Assembly: GCF_034661175.1 (NCBI RefSeq)
Contig: NZ_CP141058.1
Coordinates: 1,178,001-1,242,000 of the forward strand
DNA: 64,000 bases
Direction: 5' to 3'
From: Nocardioides renjunii
GTDB lineage: Bacteria; Actinomycetota; Actinomycetes; Propionibacteriales; Nocardioidaceae
Below the pieces are notes generated by a model. The model worked only from the letters and a program-made list of their open reading frames with translations, made no database searches and was not told the origin of the DNA. Shown piece after piece: positions 1 to 8,116 of this stretch (within the stretch, counting starts at the first letter, position 1; each line of letters starts with the position of its first letter). Position numbers and translations under genes: made by a program.

Positions 1-387
1 GTCGCGGTTGCGGGCCTGCTCCATCGCGACGTCGTAGACGACTCCCGTGATGGGCTCGCCCCTGCCCGGGTCCTTGATCGACACGGTGCGGTCGAGCATC
101 TGCCCCATGACGAGCGTCTCGGTCGAGCGCTGCTCGAAGCGCCGCATGTTGAGCAGGCCCGTCGTGTGCACCTGGCCGCTGTCGATGGCGGTGATCCGGG
201 TCATCGGCACGAAGATCCGGCGCCGGCCGAAGACCTCGGCGACCATGCCGAGCACCCGCGGCTGGCTCGTCTCGGTGCGGAGCGCGACGACCAGGTCGCG
301 CACCTTGGCCACCTGGTCGCCCTGGGGGTCGAAGATCGGCAGCCCGACGAGCCGGGCCACGAAGACGCGGGTCGGGGTGGTGCTCAC
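1..387 (-). CDS. PRC-barrel / MgtE-N domain protein (3' end outside window)
   Basis: The first 129 codons of a gene that runs off the left edge, read from a GTG at 387. The N-terminus (STTPTRVFVARLVGLPIFD, then a segment matching QPRVLGMVAEVFGRRRIFVP) is the PRC-barrel-like beginning of the actinobacterial proteins that combine a PRC barrel, an MgtE N-terminal helical domain and CBS domains. In that family the later domains regulate or resemble Mg2+ transporters; none of them is visible here, so transport itself cannot be claimed. The gene diverges from the secreted phosphodiesterase-like gene at 569, with 181 bp between. Family assignment is by recognition of the N-terminal motif only. Confidence 0.7.
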   Translation of the reverse strand, partial: MSTTPTRVFVARLVGLPIFDPQGDQVAKVRDLVVALRTETSQPRVLGMVAEVFGRRRIFVPMTRITAIDSGQVHTTGLLNMRRFEQRSTETLVMGQMLDRTVSIKDPGRGEPITGVVYDVAMEQARNRD

Positions 388-460
388 GTCCGCAACCGTA
401 GCGTGCGGGCAACGCGCGGAGTCGGGCCCACACCGGGCACCTGATGTTACGCTTGCGCCG

Positions 461-475
461 CAGGAGTCACTCCTG
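461..475. promoter_or_regulatory. Perfect 15-bp palindrome, candidate operator
   Basis: CAGGAGTCACTCCTG: two perfect 7-base arms around a single central C. It lies between the divergent genes starting at 387 and 569, eight bases after a possible -10 hexamer TACGCT (448-453) on the plus strand, the position expected for a repressor site over the transcription start. The length and symmetry fit a dimeric regulator; no regulator is assigned. The rest of 388-568 shows nothing I can name. Confidence 0.4.
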
Positions 476-568
476 TCACATCGATCGAGCCCGGGCCCGT
501 GTGCTCCGGGGCCCGGTCGGGTCACCTCGACAAACGCCACTTCCCCGACGACTGTGAGGCCCCACGTC

Positions 569-2461
569 ATGTTCGGCTCGTCCCTGTTCCGCCTCCCGCG
601 CCCGTCCCGTCCCGCCCGGCGCCTCGGCGCCGTGGCCCTGACGCTCGCGACCGGGCTCGCCCTCGCCCCTGCCGGCGGGGTGTCGTCCGCCTCCGCCGTC
701 GCCGTCACCGACGATGCCCTCCAGACCACGCCGGCCACGGCGTTCCGCGTCGGCACCTTCAACGTCCTCGGAGCCGACCACACGGCCCCCGGCGGCAACC
801 GCAAGGGCTGGGACCCGGGCGTCGTCCGGATGGACCGCGTGGTCAGCCTCATCGGCGAGCACGAGCTCGACGTGGTGGGCTTCCAGGAGTTCCAGCCGCC
901 GCAGGCGACGCGGTTCCAGGAGCTGACCGGGACGTCCTGGCAGACCTACCCCGGCCTCGACGCGACGGTGGGGCCCTCGGTCAACTCGATCGGGTGGCGC
1001 ACCGACGTGTGGCAGCTGCTCGAGTCCCGCACGCTCCCGATCCCGTACTTCTCCGGCGCGCCCAGCCGGATGCCGGCCGTCCTGCTGCAGAACATCGAGA
1101 CCGGCCGTCGGGTGTGGTTCTTCAACACCCACAACCCCGCCGACGTCCGCGGCCCGGCGCAGCAGTGGCGCGACGCCGGCTTCGCGATGGAGGCTGCGCT
1201 CGCCAACGAGCTGCGGGCGACGCACCCGGACGCGGCGTTCATCTCCCTGGGCGACAAGAACGACCGCGCCCGCTACTACTGCTCGGTCGCGATGGCCGCC
1301 GACATGTGGTCCGCGAGCGGCGGCTGGACCGACGGCACGAGCTGCTCGGCCCCGGCCGGCGGCGCGATCGACTGGATCCTGGGCACCAAGAACGTCTACT
1401 TCAACGGCTACACCCGGCTGTGGAACGACTACGTCTCACAGACCAGCGACCACCCGCTCTACTACGCCAACGCCGTCGTCCCGGCCTCGGCCCCGCCGGC
1501 CGTCGACCACGTCGTCGTCGTGGCGGTGCCGGGCCTGACGTCCACCGTCGCGCGGAGCCTCGCTCCCGACGTCGCCGAGCTCGGCCGCCTGTCCGCCAAC
1601 GGCGCCTCGACGCTGAACGCCCGGACGGTCGCCGAGAACACCGGCCCGGACGCCAACCTCGTCTCGCTGCTCACCGGCCGGCGCGTGTTCCCCAAGCAGG
1701 GCGGCCACGGCGTCGGCTCCACGAAGGCCCTCCCCTCGACGGTGCACCAGTCGGCCGGGCAGTACGTCTCCGGCATCTTCGACCTCGCCCACAACAACTC
1801 CTACCGCACGACGTTCGTCTCGAGCCGCTCGCAGACCGACCTGCTCCGACGCAGCTGGAACAAGCAGACGGGCGGCAAGGACCCCTACGGCAAGGACGAC
1901 GGGACCGCCAAGATCGACCGGTTCAAGGTCAAGCGCGACGACGCCGCCTCCGTCGGCTGGTGGCGCGACAACATCGGCCGCAAGCCGAGCCAGCTCAGCG
2001 TCATCGAGCTCGGCGGGGTGGCGAAGACCGCGCTGGCCGAGGGCTGGAACGGTCCGGCCTACCAGAAGGCCGTCCGCAAGGCCTTCCAGAAGGTCGCAGC
2101 GATCCGTCGCGGCATCGACAAGCAGCCGGCCATGGCCGGCACGACGCTCCTGGTCGTCACCGGCACCGGTGGCGCGCAGCGGTCCAAGGGCTCCTCGACC
2201 ACCTGGAAGCAGAGCTACCGCGTCCCGATGTGGGTGACCGGCCCCGGCGTCGCCGCCGGCAGCAGCCTGTACTCGCTCAACCCGGCGTTCACCGAGCCCG
2301 GCGAGGCGCAGGTGCCCTACTCCGGTGACCAGCCCATCCGGGTCGGCGACCTCGCCAACCTGGTGACGCGCTCCCTCGGGCTCCCGCCGGTGCCGGGCGC
2401 GACCATGGACCCCGAGCAGCGCTTCTCGGCCTTCGACCCGCTGGCGGTGCCCGGCTCCTGA
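569..2461 (+). CDS. Secreted EEP phosphodiesterase fused to an alkaline-phosphatase-like domain
   Basis: A 630-residue exported protein. The start at 569 is chosen because it gives a typical signal peptide (basic n-region, hydrophobic core at 19-35, ASA-like cleavage site near 43); the open frame extends further upstream without protein-like sequence. Residues about 55-305 are an endonuclease/exonuclease/phosphatase domain: TFNVLG, VGFQEF with the metal-binding Glu near 106, GDKND near 228 (usual form GDFN) and SDH at 292-294. Residues about 311-620 resemble the type I phosphodiesterase/sulfatase fold (VDHVVVVAVPG, SLLTGRR). In that half the usual metal-binding SDHG motif appears to be VTGTGG near 529-534, so the domain may be inactive. 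Likely substrates are extracellular nucleic acid or phosphodiesters; not determined. It is followed by a paralogue of the EEP half. Confidence 0.8.
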   Translation: MFGSSLFRLPRPSRPARRLGAVALTLATGLALAPAGGVSSASAVAVTDDALQTTPATAFRVGTFNVLGADHTAPGGNRKGWDPGVVRMDRVVSLIGEHELDVVGFQEFQPPQATRFQELTGTSWQTYPGLDATVGPSVNSIGWRTDVWQLLESRTLPIPYFSGAPSRMPAVLLQNIETGRRVWFFNTHNPADVRGPAQQWRDAGFAMEAALANELRATHPDAAFISLGDKNDRARYYCSVAMAADMWSASGGWTDGTSCSAPAGGAIDWILGTKNVYFNGYTRLWNDYVSQTSDHPLYYANAVVPASAPPAVDHVVVVAVPGLTSTVARSLAPDVAELGRLSANGASTLNARTVAENTGPDANLVSLLTGRRVFPKQGGHGVGSTKALPSTVHQSAGQYVSGIFDLAHNNSYRTTFVSSRSQTDLLRRSWNKQTGGKDPYGKDDGTAKIDRFKVKRDDAASVGWWRDNIGRKPSQLSVIELGGVAKTALAEGWNGPAYQKAVRKAFQKVAAIRRGIDKQPAMAGTTLLVVTGTGGAQRSKGSSTTWKQSYRVPMWVTGPGVAAGSSLYSLNPAFTEPGEAQVPYSGDQPIRVGDLANLVTRSLGLPPVPGATMDPEQRFSAFDPLAVPGS

Positions 2462-2574
2462 GCAAAGGTTGGGACGTGGTGGTGGGCTCCCGTTAGGCTG
2501 GCCCCTCCAGAGCCGGTCGCGCGCTCCTGGCGACGTGGCCGCGACGTGCGGCTCACGTCCCCCAGAAGGTGTCC

Positions 2575-3732
2575 GTGAAGGTCAGTCGGTTCTCCCTGAG
2601 CGCTCGTGGGCTGCGGTGGCCCCCGCCCGGCGTGTGGGCACCCGTCCTGGCGATCGTGCTGGTGGTCGTGGTCGTGTGGACCTCGTTCTTCGCGGGTCCC
2701 GGACCCGGCAGCACCGCGACCGACCGGACCAGCGCGGAGCCGACGGAGGTGCCGCGGTCCGAGCGACCGGACGGTGACGGGGGTGACGGGGGTGACGGGG
2801 GCGACGGGCAGTCCGGCTCCGACGACGGCCTCGACGTCGGACCCGAGGCGGAGCCCGGGACCGCCGACGGCAAGTCGGCCACCGCGGCGCTCGACCGGTC
2901 CGTACGCCGCTTCCGCGCCGCCCAGCGCCGGCTGGCCCAGCAGGTGTCCCGGCAGCTCGAGCGCCAGGAGCGTCGCGCCCAGACGCTGGAGTTCCGGGTC
3001 GCCACCTACAACGTGCTGGGTGACTCCCACACCGGTCCGGGCGGCAACAAGCCCGGCTTCCCCGACGCCGGACCGCGCATGGACATGGCCATCGCGGCGC
3101 TGCGCAACAACGGCATCGACGTGGTGGGCTTCCAGGAGTTCGAGTCGACCCAGCACAACATGTTCACCTCCCGCGCCGGCGAGTACGCCCTCTACCCGGG
3201 CCTCGCGCTCGGGGACAAGTCCGTGCGCTTCAACATCGCGTGGCGCTCGAGCATGTGGAGCCTCGTCGAGGCGCACACGCTGTCCATCCCCTACGCCGGG
3301 GGCAGCCGCATCGACATGCCGGTGGTGCTGCTCGAGTCCACCACGACCGGCCGGCGGGCCTGGTTCGCCAACTTCCACAACCCCGCCGACACGCCGCGCC
3401 TGGGCAACAACGCGCACTGGCGCTCGATGGCGGCGGGCATCGAGATCGCCCACCTCACCGAGCTGCACGCCCGCGACGGCCATCCCGTCATCGTCACCGG
3501 CGACTTCAACGAGCGCTCGGAGATCTTCTGCCGGTTCACCGCCGGCGGCGTCTTCAGCGCAGCGGCGGGCGGCAGCTCCGCCGGTGGGTGCGCCCCGCCG
3601 CCGAGCATGCAGGTCGACTGGATCTTCGGGTCGACCGGAGTGGCCTTCGAGGGCTACGCCGTGACCGGCACCGGCGTGGCCTCGGACCACAACCTGGTCC
3701 ACGCGCAGGCCACGCTGACCGAGGTCGAGTGA
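2575..3732 (+). CDS. Membrane-anchored EEP (endonuclease/exonuclease/phosphatase) family protein
   Basis: 385 residues. The GTG at 2575 is preferred over the in-frame GTG at 2569 because AGAAGG (2563-2568) sits six bases before it but abuts the other. One membrane segment at about 21-40 with a cytoplasmic N-terminus, then a long Gly/Asp/Pro-rich linker, then an EEP domain from about 138: TYNVLG, VGFQEF, GDFN at 309-312 and SDH at 370-372, all intact. The domain is clearly paralogous to that of the upstream protein (shared pattern TGPGGN and VVGFQEF), so the two arose by tandem duplication, one secreted and one anchored. Substrate unknown; DNase-like, sphingomyelinase-like and phosphatase members exist in this fold. 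Confidence 0.82.
   Translation: MKVSRFSLSARGLRWPPPGVWAPVLAIVLVVVVVWTSFFAGPGPGSTATDRTSAEPTEVPRSERPDGDGGDGGDGGDGQSGSDDGLDVGPEAEPGTADGKSATAALDRSVRRFRAAQRRLAQQVSRQLERQERRAQTLEFRVATYNVLGDSHTGPGGNKPGFPDAGPRMDMAIAALRNNGIDVVGFQEFESTQHNMFTSRAGEYALYPGLALGDKSVRFNIAWRSSMWSLVEAHTLSIPYAGGSRIDMPVVLLESTTTGRRAWFANFHNPADTPRLGNNAHWRSMAAGIEIAHLTELHARDGHPVIVTGDFNERSEIFCRFTAGGVFSAAAGGSSAGGCAPPPSMQVDWIFGSTGVAFEGYAVTGTGVASDHNLVHAQATLTEVE
2773..2808 (+). repeat. Four tandem copies of a 9-bp coding repeat
   Basis: Unit GGTGACGGG, four copies, the last with one change (GGCGACGGG). It encodes the Asp-Gly-Gly linker of the membrane-anchored EEP protein. The unit is a multiple of three, so copy-number changes would lengthen or shorten the linker without a frameshift. 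Confidence 0.85.
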
Positions 3733-3748
3733 GCGGGTCCGCGCTCGA

Positions 3749-3754
3749 TATACT
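3749..3754 (+). promoter_or_regulatory. -10 box TATACT of a leaderless promoter
   Basis: TATACT, seven bases before the GTG at 3762, so transcription should begin at or next to the start codon. It is the best -10 match in the window and lies just after the preceding gene, giving the LicD-like gene its own promoter. No convincing -35 box. Confidence 0.6.
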
Positions 3755-3761
3755 CCGCCGC

Positions 3762-5327
3762 GTGAAGTCACTGGGCCAGCTGCGGCGTTCGGGCGGGCTG
3801 GACGTGCACCGCATCGACGTCGACGGGGTCCTGATGGCCAGCCCGCGCGAGCAGCTGGTCGACGTCGCCTTCGACGGCCGGCGCATCTGGTCGTTCTGGC
3901 TGCACCGCGACGGCGAGGAGCGCGAGGACGGCGTCCTCGCGCGGTGGCCCAAGCCGCTGCGGCCCTTCCTCGACGGCGTCACCGAGGTGACGCTGACCGA
4001 TCCCGGAACGGGCACCGTCCTGCACGAGGAGACGGTGCAGTTCGGGGACCACCCGGGTCGCATCGAGGTGGTCAACCCGGCCGGCCGGCCGTTGAGCCTC
4101 GACAAGTCGCTCAAGCTGGTCGAGACCTTCGACACCCGCGACGCCGCCCAGGTCGAGCCGCTGCTCGACGCCATCGAGGAGGTGCTCGGCGCCCTGCGCG
4201 AGGTGGGGCTCGACGCGTTCCTCGCCTACGGCACCGCCCTCGGCGCCATCCGCGACGGCGGCCTGATCGGCCACGACAGCGACGCCGACCTCGGCTACGT
4301 CAGCGCCCACGACCACCCGGTCGACGTGATCCGCGAGTCGTTCCGGATCCAGCGGGCGCTCACCGACATGGGCTACCGGGTGACCCGCTACTCCGCCATC
4401 GCGCTCAAGGTCCACGTCGCGGAGAGCGACGGCCTCGACCGTGGCCTCGACGTCTTCGGCGGCTTCATGCGCGACGGGGTCCTCTACCTCATGGGCGAGA
4501 TCGCGGTCCCCTTCGAGCGCGACTGGATCCACCCCCTCGGCACGGCCTCGCTCGAGGGACGCGAGTTCCCGGTGCCGGCCGACACCGACCGCTTCCTCAC
4601 CGCGACCTACGGTCCCCACTGGCGCGTGCCCGACCCGGCCTACAAGTTCACCACGCCGGCCAGCACCATCGAGCTGTTCAACGGCTGGTTCCGCGGCATG
4701 CGCACCGGTCGTGCCGGCTGGCACGGCTACCACAAGCGCACGTTCAACCAGCCGGCTCCCGTCTCGGCGGTCGCCCACCAGGTCGCCGAGCGGCACCCCG
4801 ACCTCGCGACGTACGTCGACATCGGCTGCGGACGCGGCGCGGACGTCGCCTGGTTCGCCGACCGCGGCACCTCGGCCATCGGGCTGGACTTCCAGCCCTT
4901 CGCCTACGCCGAGGAGGCCGAGCGCCGGGCCGACGACCCGCGGGTCACCTTCCAGCTCTTCAACCTGCTCGAGCTGCGCCACGTCCTCGCCGTCTCGGCG
5001 TGGGTGGCCCGCACGCCGGGTCCGCGTGCCGTCGGCTGCGTCCACGTCATCGAGCGGCTGGGGCGGCGCGGCCGGCTCAACATGCTCCGCTCCGCGCGGA
5101 TGATGCTCGCCGGCACCTCCGGGGCCCTGCACCTGCAGTTCCTCAGCGAGCGCGGCCGCGACGGCTACCCTCGTCGTACGGGCGCCCGCAAGGCCCTCGA
5201 CCCGGCCGTCGTCGCCGCCGAGGTGGCCGAGTCCGGTGGCCGGGTCCTCGAGCAGGTGCGCGAGCGCGTCTCGCCGGGCCCGGACGGATCGCAGGTCTGC
5301 CGGATAATCATCGACTGGAACGCGTGA
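3762..5327 (+). CDS. LicD-like nucleotidyltransferase-fold protein fused to a SAM methyltransferase
   Basis: 521 residues with two catalytic-looking halves. The central part (about 125-300) matches the LicD/nucleotidyltransferase fold: AYGTALGAIRDG near 155 and an acidic HDSDADLG near 172, as in enzymes that attach phosphocholine or similar groups to teichoic acid or other surface glycans. The C-terminal part (about 340-510) is a Rossmann methyltransferase with the SAM motif VDIGCGRGADV near 353. The N-terminal 120 residues are not recognised. The start follows from the leaderless -10 box at 3749. It lies directly before a small coiled-coil protein and a sulfotransferase, so a role in decorating a surface polymer (phospho-group transfer plus methylation) is plausible. 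The substrate is not determinable here. Confidence 0.72.
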   Translation: MKSLGQLRRSGGLDVHRIDVDGVLMASPREQLVDVAFDGRRIWSFWLHRDGEEREDGVLARWPKPLRPFLDGVTEVTLTDPGTGTVLHEETVQFGDHPGRIEVVNPAGRPLSLDKSLKLVETFDTRDAAQVEPLLDAIEEVLGALREVGLDAFLAYGTALGAIRDGGLIGHDSDADLGYVSAHDHPVDVIRESFRIQRALTDMGYRVTRYSAIALKVHVAESDGLDRGLDVFGGFMRDGVLYLMGEIAVPFERDWIHPLGTASLEGREFPVPADTDRFLTATYGPHWRVPDPAYKFTTPASTIELFNGWFRGMRTGRAGWHGYHKRTFNQPAPVSAVAHQVAERHPDLATYVDIGCGRGADVAWFADRGTSAIGLDFQPFAYAEEAERRADDPRVTFQLFNLLELRHVLAVSAWVARTPGPRAVGCVHVIERLGRRGRLNMLRSARMMLAGTSGALHLQFLSERGRDGYPRRTGARKALDPAVVAAEVAESGGRVLEQVRERVSPGPDGSQVCRIIIDWNA

Positions 5328-5340
5328 GGTGGGAGCAGGC

Positions 5341-5553
5341 ATGTTCGGACGCAGGAACCGGCATGGCTCCGAGGGCGGTGACCTCGAGCAGAGGGTCGCC
5401 GCTCTGGAGGAGGCCGTGCAGGAGAACCGGGCGCTCAACGTGCGCCTGGCCGAGCTGACCGACGTGGTGAGCGAGCTGCTGCTGCCCGTCGCCGCCCGCG
5501 ACGAGGAGAGGTTGGAGGAGCTGCTGGGGAAGTACCGCGGGGACTTCTCGTGA
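5341..5553 (+). CDS. Small coiled-coil protein, DUF6752-like
   Basis: 70 residues. ATG at 5341 has a strong upstream purine stretch (GAGGTGGGAG, 5326-5335); a GTG twelve bases earlier is less well placed. After a basic tip (MFGRRNRHG) almost the whole protein is one amphipathic heptad helix (LEQRVAALEEAVQE, then LAELTDVVSELLLPVA). I associate this pattern with DUF6752, a small actinobacterial family often beside sulfotransferase genes, but recall it from memory only. It overlaps the sulfotransferase start by GTGA, so the two are translationally coupled and it may act as its partner or scaffold. No enzymatic motif. Confidence 0.7.
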   Translation: MFGRRNRHGSEGGDLEQRVAALEEAVQENRALNVRLAELTDVVSELLLPVAARDEERLEELLGKYRGDFS

Positions 5554-6608
5554 GCACAGCCGGCGGCCCGCGCCGGGTGTTCCTCCACATCGGGCTCCCC
5601 AAGACCGGTACGACGTACCTCCAGCAGGTGGTCTGGGGCAACCGCGAGCGGCTGCGCGAAGCCGGCGTGCTCGTGCCGGGCTTCGGCCACCGCGAGCACC
5701 TCTGGGCCGCGCTCGACCTCCAGGAGCGGCCGCGGCTGGCCCGCCGCCACCCCGACGCCCCGGGCGCCTGGCAGCGGCTCGTCGACCAGGCGTCCGCCCA
5801 CTCCGGCGACGTCCTGCTGACCCACGAGTTCTTCTGCGGCGCCAGCCGGGCGCAGGCGGCGCGTGCCGTCGCGAGCTTCCCCGGCGCCGAGGTGCACCTC
5901 GTGGTCACCGCTCGCGACGCCGCGAGCGTGGTGTCGGCGGGGTGGCAGGAGTCGGTCAAGAACGGCAGCACCGTCGACCTCGACTCCGTGATGGCGGGCA
6001 CGGCGGCCGGCGGCCCGGAGTTCAGCATGCGCACCTGGGACCTCGCGGGCGTCCTCGAGCGGTGGACTCCCGACCTGCCGGGCGAGCGCGTCCACGTCCT
6101 CGTGATGCCCGGACCGGGGGAGCCGCGCGACCTGCACTGGCGCCACTTCGCCGAGGTGCTGGGCGTCGACCCCGACGCGGTCGACGCGCCCACCGAGGCC
6201 GCCAACCCGGCGCTCGGCATCGTGCAGATCGAGACGCTGCGGCTGGTCAACCGCCACCTGCCGTCGTACTCCGCCCACGACCGCGGTGTCTGGATCCGCG
6301 GCTACCTCGCCGAGGACCTGCTGGCACGGCAGCCGCGCGAGCGCGGCGGACTGCCCGAGCACCACCTGGCACGCTTCGCCGAGCTCGACCGCGCCGCCGT
6401 CGAGATCGTCACCGACCGCGGCTTCCACGTCCTGGGTGACCTCTCCTCCCTGGGGGTGGAGAGGGGGCCGGGCGGCGCGGGCCGGCTGCCCGGCACGGTC
6501 ACCGCCGAGGAGCTTCTCGAATCGGCCTCCCGCCTGGTCGCTGATATCGTCGCAGACGTCCGCGCGAGCACGGGTGACGTGCCGCCGCGGACCCGGGGAA
6601 GTCACTGA
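5550..6608 (+). CDS. Sulfotransferase family protein
   Basis: 352 residues from a GTG that overlaps the previous stop by four bases. The N-terminus has the strand-loop-helix that binds the 5' phosphate of PAPS in sulfotransferases (HIGLPKTGTTYLQ, residues 13-25), and VVTARDAASVVSAGWQ carries the second conserved element (Arg and Ser of the 3'-phosphate site). The remainder is alpha/beta, as usual for the fold. It would move a sulfate group from PAPS to a hydroxyl or amine on a glycan, lipid or small molecule; the neighbouring LicD/methyltransferase fusion makes a surface glycan the favoured acceptor. No PAPS-synthesis genes are in the window. A paralogue sits at 19613-20707. Confidence 0.82.
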   Translation: MSTAGGPRRVFLHIGLPKTGTTYLQQVVWGNRERLREAGVLVPGFGHREHLWAALDLQERPRLARRHPDAPGAWQRLVDQASAHSGDVLLTHEFFCGASRAQAARAVASFPGAEVHLVVTARDAASVVSAGWQESVKNGSTVDLDSVMAGTAAGGPEFSMRTWDLAGVLERWTPDLPGERVHVLVMPGPGEPRDLHWRHFAEVLGVDPDAVDAPTEAANPALGIVQIETLRLVNRHLPSYSAHDRGVWIRGYLAEDLLARQPRERGGLPEHHLARFAELDRAAVEIVTDRGFHVLGDLSSLGVERGPGGAGRLPGTVTAEELLESASRLVADIVADVRASTGDVPPRTRGSH

Positions 6609-6644
6609 CCCGGGTGCCGAGGGGCACCCCGAGGGAGTTGTCGC

Positions 6645-8099
6645 GTGCGTTCCAAGTTCATTGCCCTGATCGCAGCCTGTGGCCTGACGGCCGCGCTGGT
6701 CGCGCCCGTCAGCGGGTCCTCGTGGGCCGGTGCCGGTCCTGCGGCGGGCGCCGCCGCGGCCGCGCAGCCGGCCGCCGCCGGCCTGGCCGCCGCGGCGGCA
6801 CGCAAGCCCGGCAAGCCCAACAAGAAGTGGAAGGTCCCCGTCGGGACCAAGTTCAACAACCCGATGGTCCCGAAGGACCGCTTCGTCATCGAGCGCCACC
6901 TGCTCCGCGCGATCCGCAACACGCCGCGTGGCGAGAAGATCATCATCTCGGCCTACTCCCTCGACCGCGGCGCGTTCGCCGACGCGCTCATCCGCGCCAA
7001 GAAGCGCGGCGTCAAGGTGCAGGTGCTGCTCAACGACCACCTCGTCACCGGCGCGCAGGTCCGCATCCAGCGGGTGCTCGGCAACAACACCAAGAAGTCC
7101 AGCTTCCTCAAGCGCTGCGTGTCCGGCTGCCGCGCCGACGAGAACGAGTACAACAACCTGCACAGCAAGTTCTACCTGTTCAGCCGCACCGGTCGGAACC
7201 GCAACGTCGTCATGCTGGGCTCGCAGAACATGACGCTCAACGCGGTGCGCTGGCAGTGGAACGACCTCTGGACGACGGCCGGCAAGAAGACCCTGTTCGA
7301 CCAGTTCGAGGCCCTCTTCAACGACATGCGCCCCGACTGGGACAAGCGCCGCGCCTCCTACACCTTCTGCGACAGCGGGCGGGTCTGCCCGGCCGGCGAC
7401 ATGCAGAAGTACCACAACGTCGTCTTCCCGCGGCACACGACGCCCACCAAGGACGTCGTCCTCGACATCCTCAACAACGTGCAGTGCGTCTACACCGACC
7501 CGGGCGGCTTCCAGAAGCGCACCATGCTGCGCCTGTCCATGCACACGATGCGCGGCGGCCGCGGCAACTACATCGCCGACAAGCTGCGCGACCTCTACGC
7601 CCAGGGGTGCAACCTCCGCGTCAACTACGGCCTGATGGGCTTCCACACCAAGCAGCACATCGGTGCGCCGACGGCCCGCGGCCGCGTGCCGCTGCGGTCG
7701 ACCGGCTTCAACCTCCGCGACGACGTGCCGACGGGTGACCCCGAGATCGACAGCATGCCCGAGGCGATCGAGCGCTACACCCACCACAAGTACTTCGTGC
7801 TGCGCGGCTCCTACAAGGGCGTCATCGACAGCAACATCGTGTGGACCGGGTCGACCAACTGGTCGAGCCTCGGCACGCCGCAGGACGAGATCCTCTTCAC
7901 CATCCACGGGCGTGGCGTGGTCCGCGACTACCTCGACAACTTCAACCTGATGTGGAAGAAGCCGTTCAGCCGCGACGCCTACACCACGACGTACTCGTCG
8001 TGGCGGATGGTCGACGGCCGCCGGGTCGGGGTGGACCCGATGGTGACCGTCGAGCCTGACGGGCTCCGCGGCGGCGGCTCCACCTGGGAGAACGACTGA
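6645..8099 (+). CDS. Secreted phospholipase-D-fold protein with two HxK motifs
   Basis: 484 residues from a GTG with GGGAG upstream. A signal peptide (about 1-30, Ala-rich after it) is followed by two PLD half-domains: LHSK (His173, Lys175) with GSQNM, and HHK (His380, Lys382) with GSTNW. These supply the His nucleophile and Lys of the PLD superfamily. The Asp that normally follows five residues after each Lys is Ser in the first motif (HSKFYLFS) and Arg in the second (HHKYFVLR), which departs from the HxKx4D consensus. It would act outside the cell on phospholipid or nucleic acid. It follows the sulfotransferase by 36 bp and may share its transcript. The 3' end converges on the lipoprotein gene with only 17 bp between. 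Confidence 0.85.
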   Translation: MRSKFIALIAACGLTAALVAPVSGSSWAGAGPAAGAAAAAQPAAAGLAAAAARKPGKPNKKWKVPVGTKFNNPMVPKDRFVIERHLLRAIRNTPRGEKIIISAYSLDRGAFADALIRAKKRGVKVQVLLNDHLVTGAQVRIQRVLGNNTKKSSFLKRCVSGCRADENEYNNLHSKFYLFSRTGRNRNVVMLGSQNMTLNAVRWQWNDLWTTAGKKTLFDQFEALFNDMRPDWDKRRASYTFCDSGRVCPAGDMQKYHNVVFPRHTTPTKDVVLDILNNVQCVYTDPGGFQKRTMLRLSMHTMRGGRGNYIADKLRDLYAQGCNLRVNYGLMGFHTKQHIGAPTARGRVPLRSTGFNLRDDVPTGDPEIDSMPEAIERYTHHKYFVLRGSYKGVIDSNIVWTGSTNWSSLGTPQDEILFTIHGRGVVRDYLDNFNLMWKKPFSRDAYTTTYSSWRMVDGRRVGVDPMVTVEPDGLRGGGSTWEND

Positions 8100-8116
8100 G
8101 GGTCGGCCCTCAGCCC

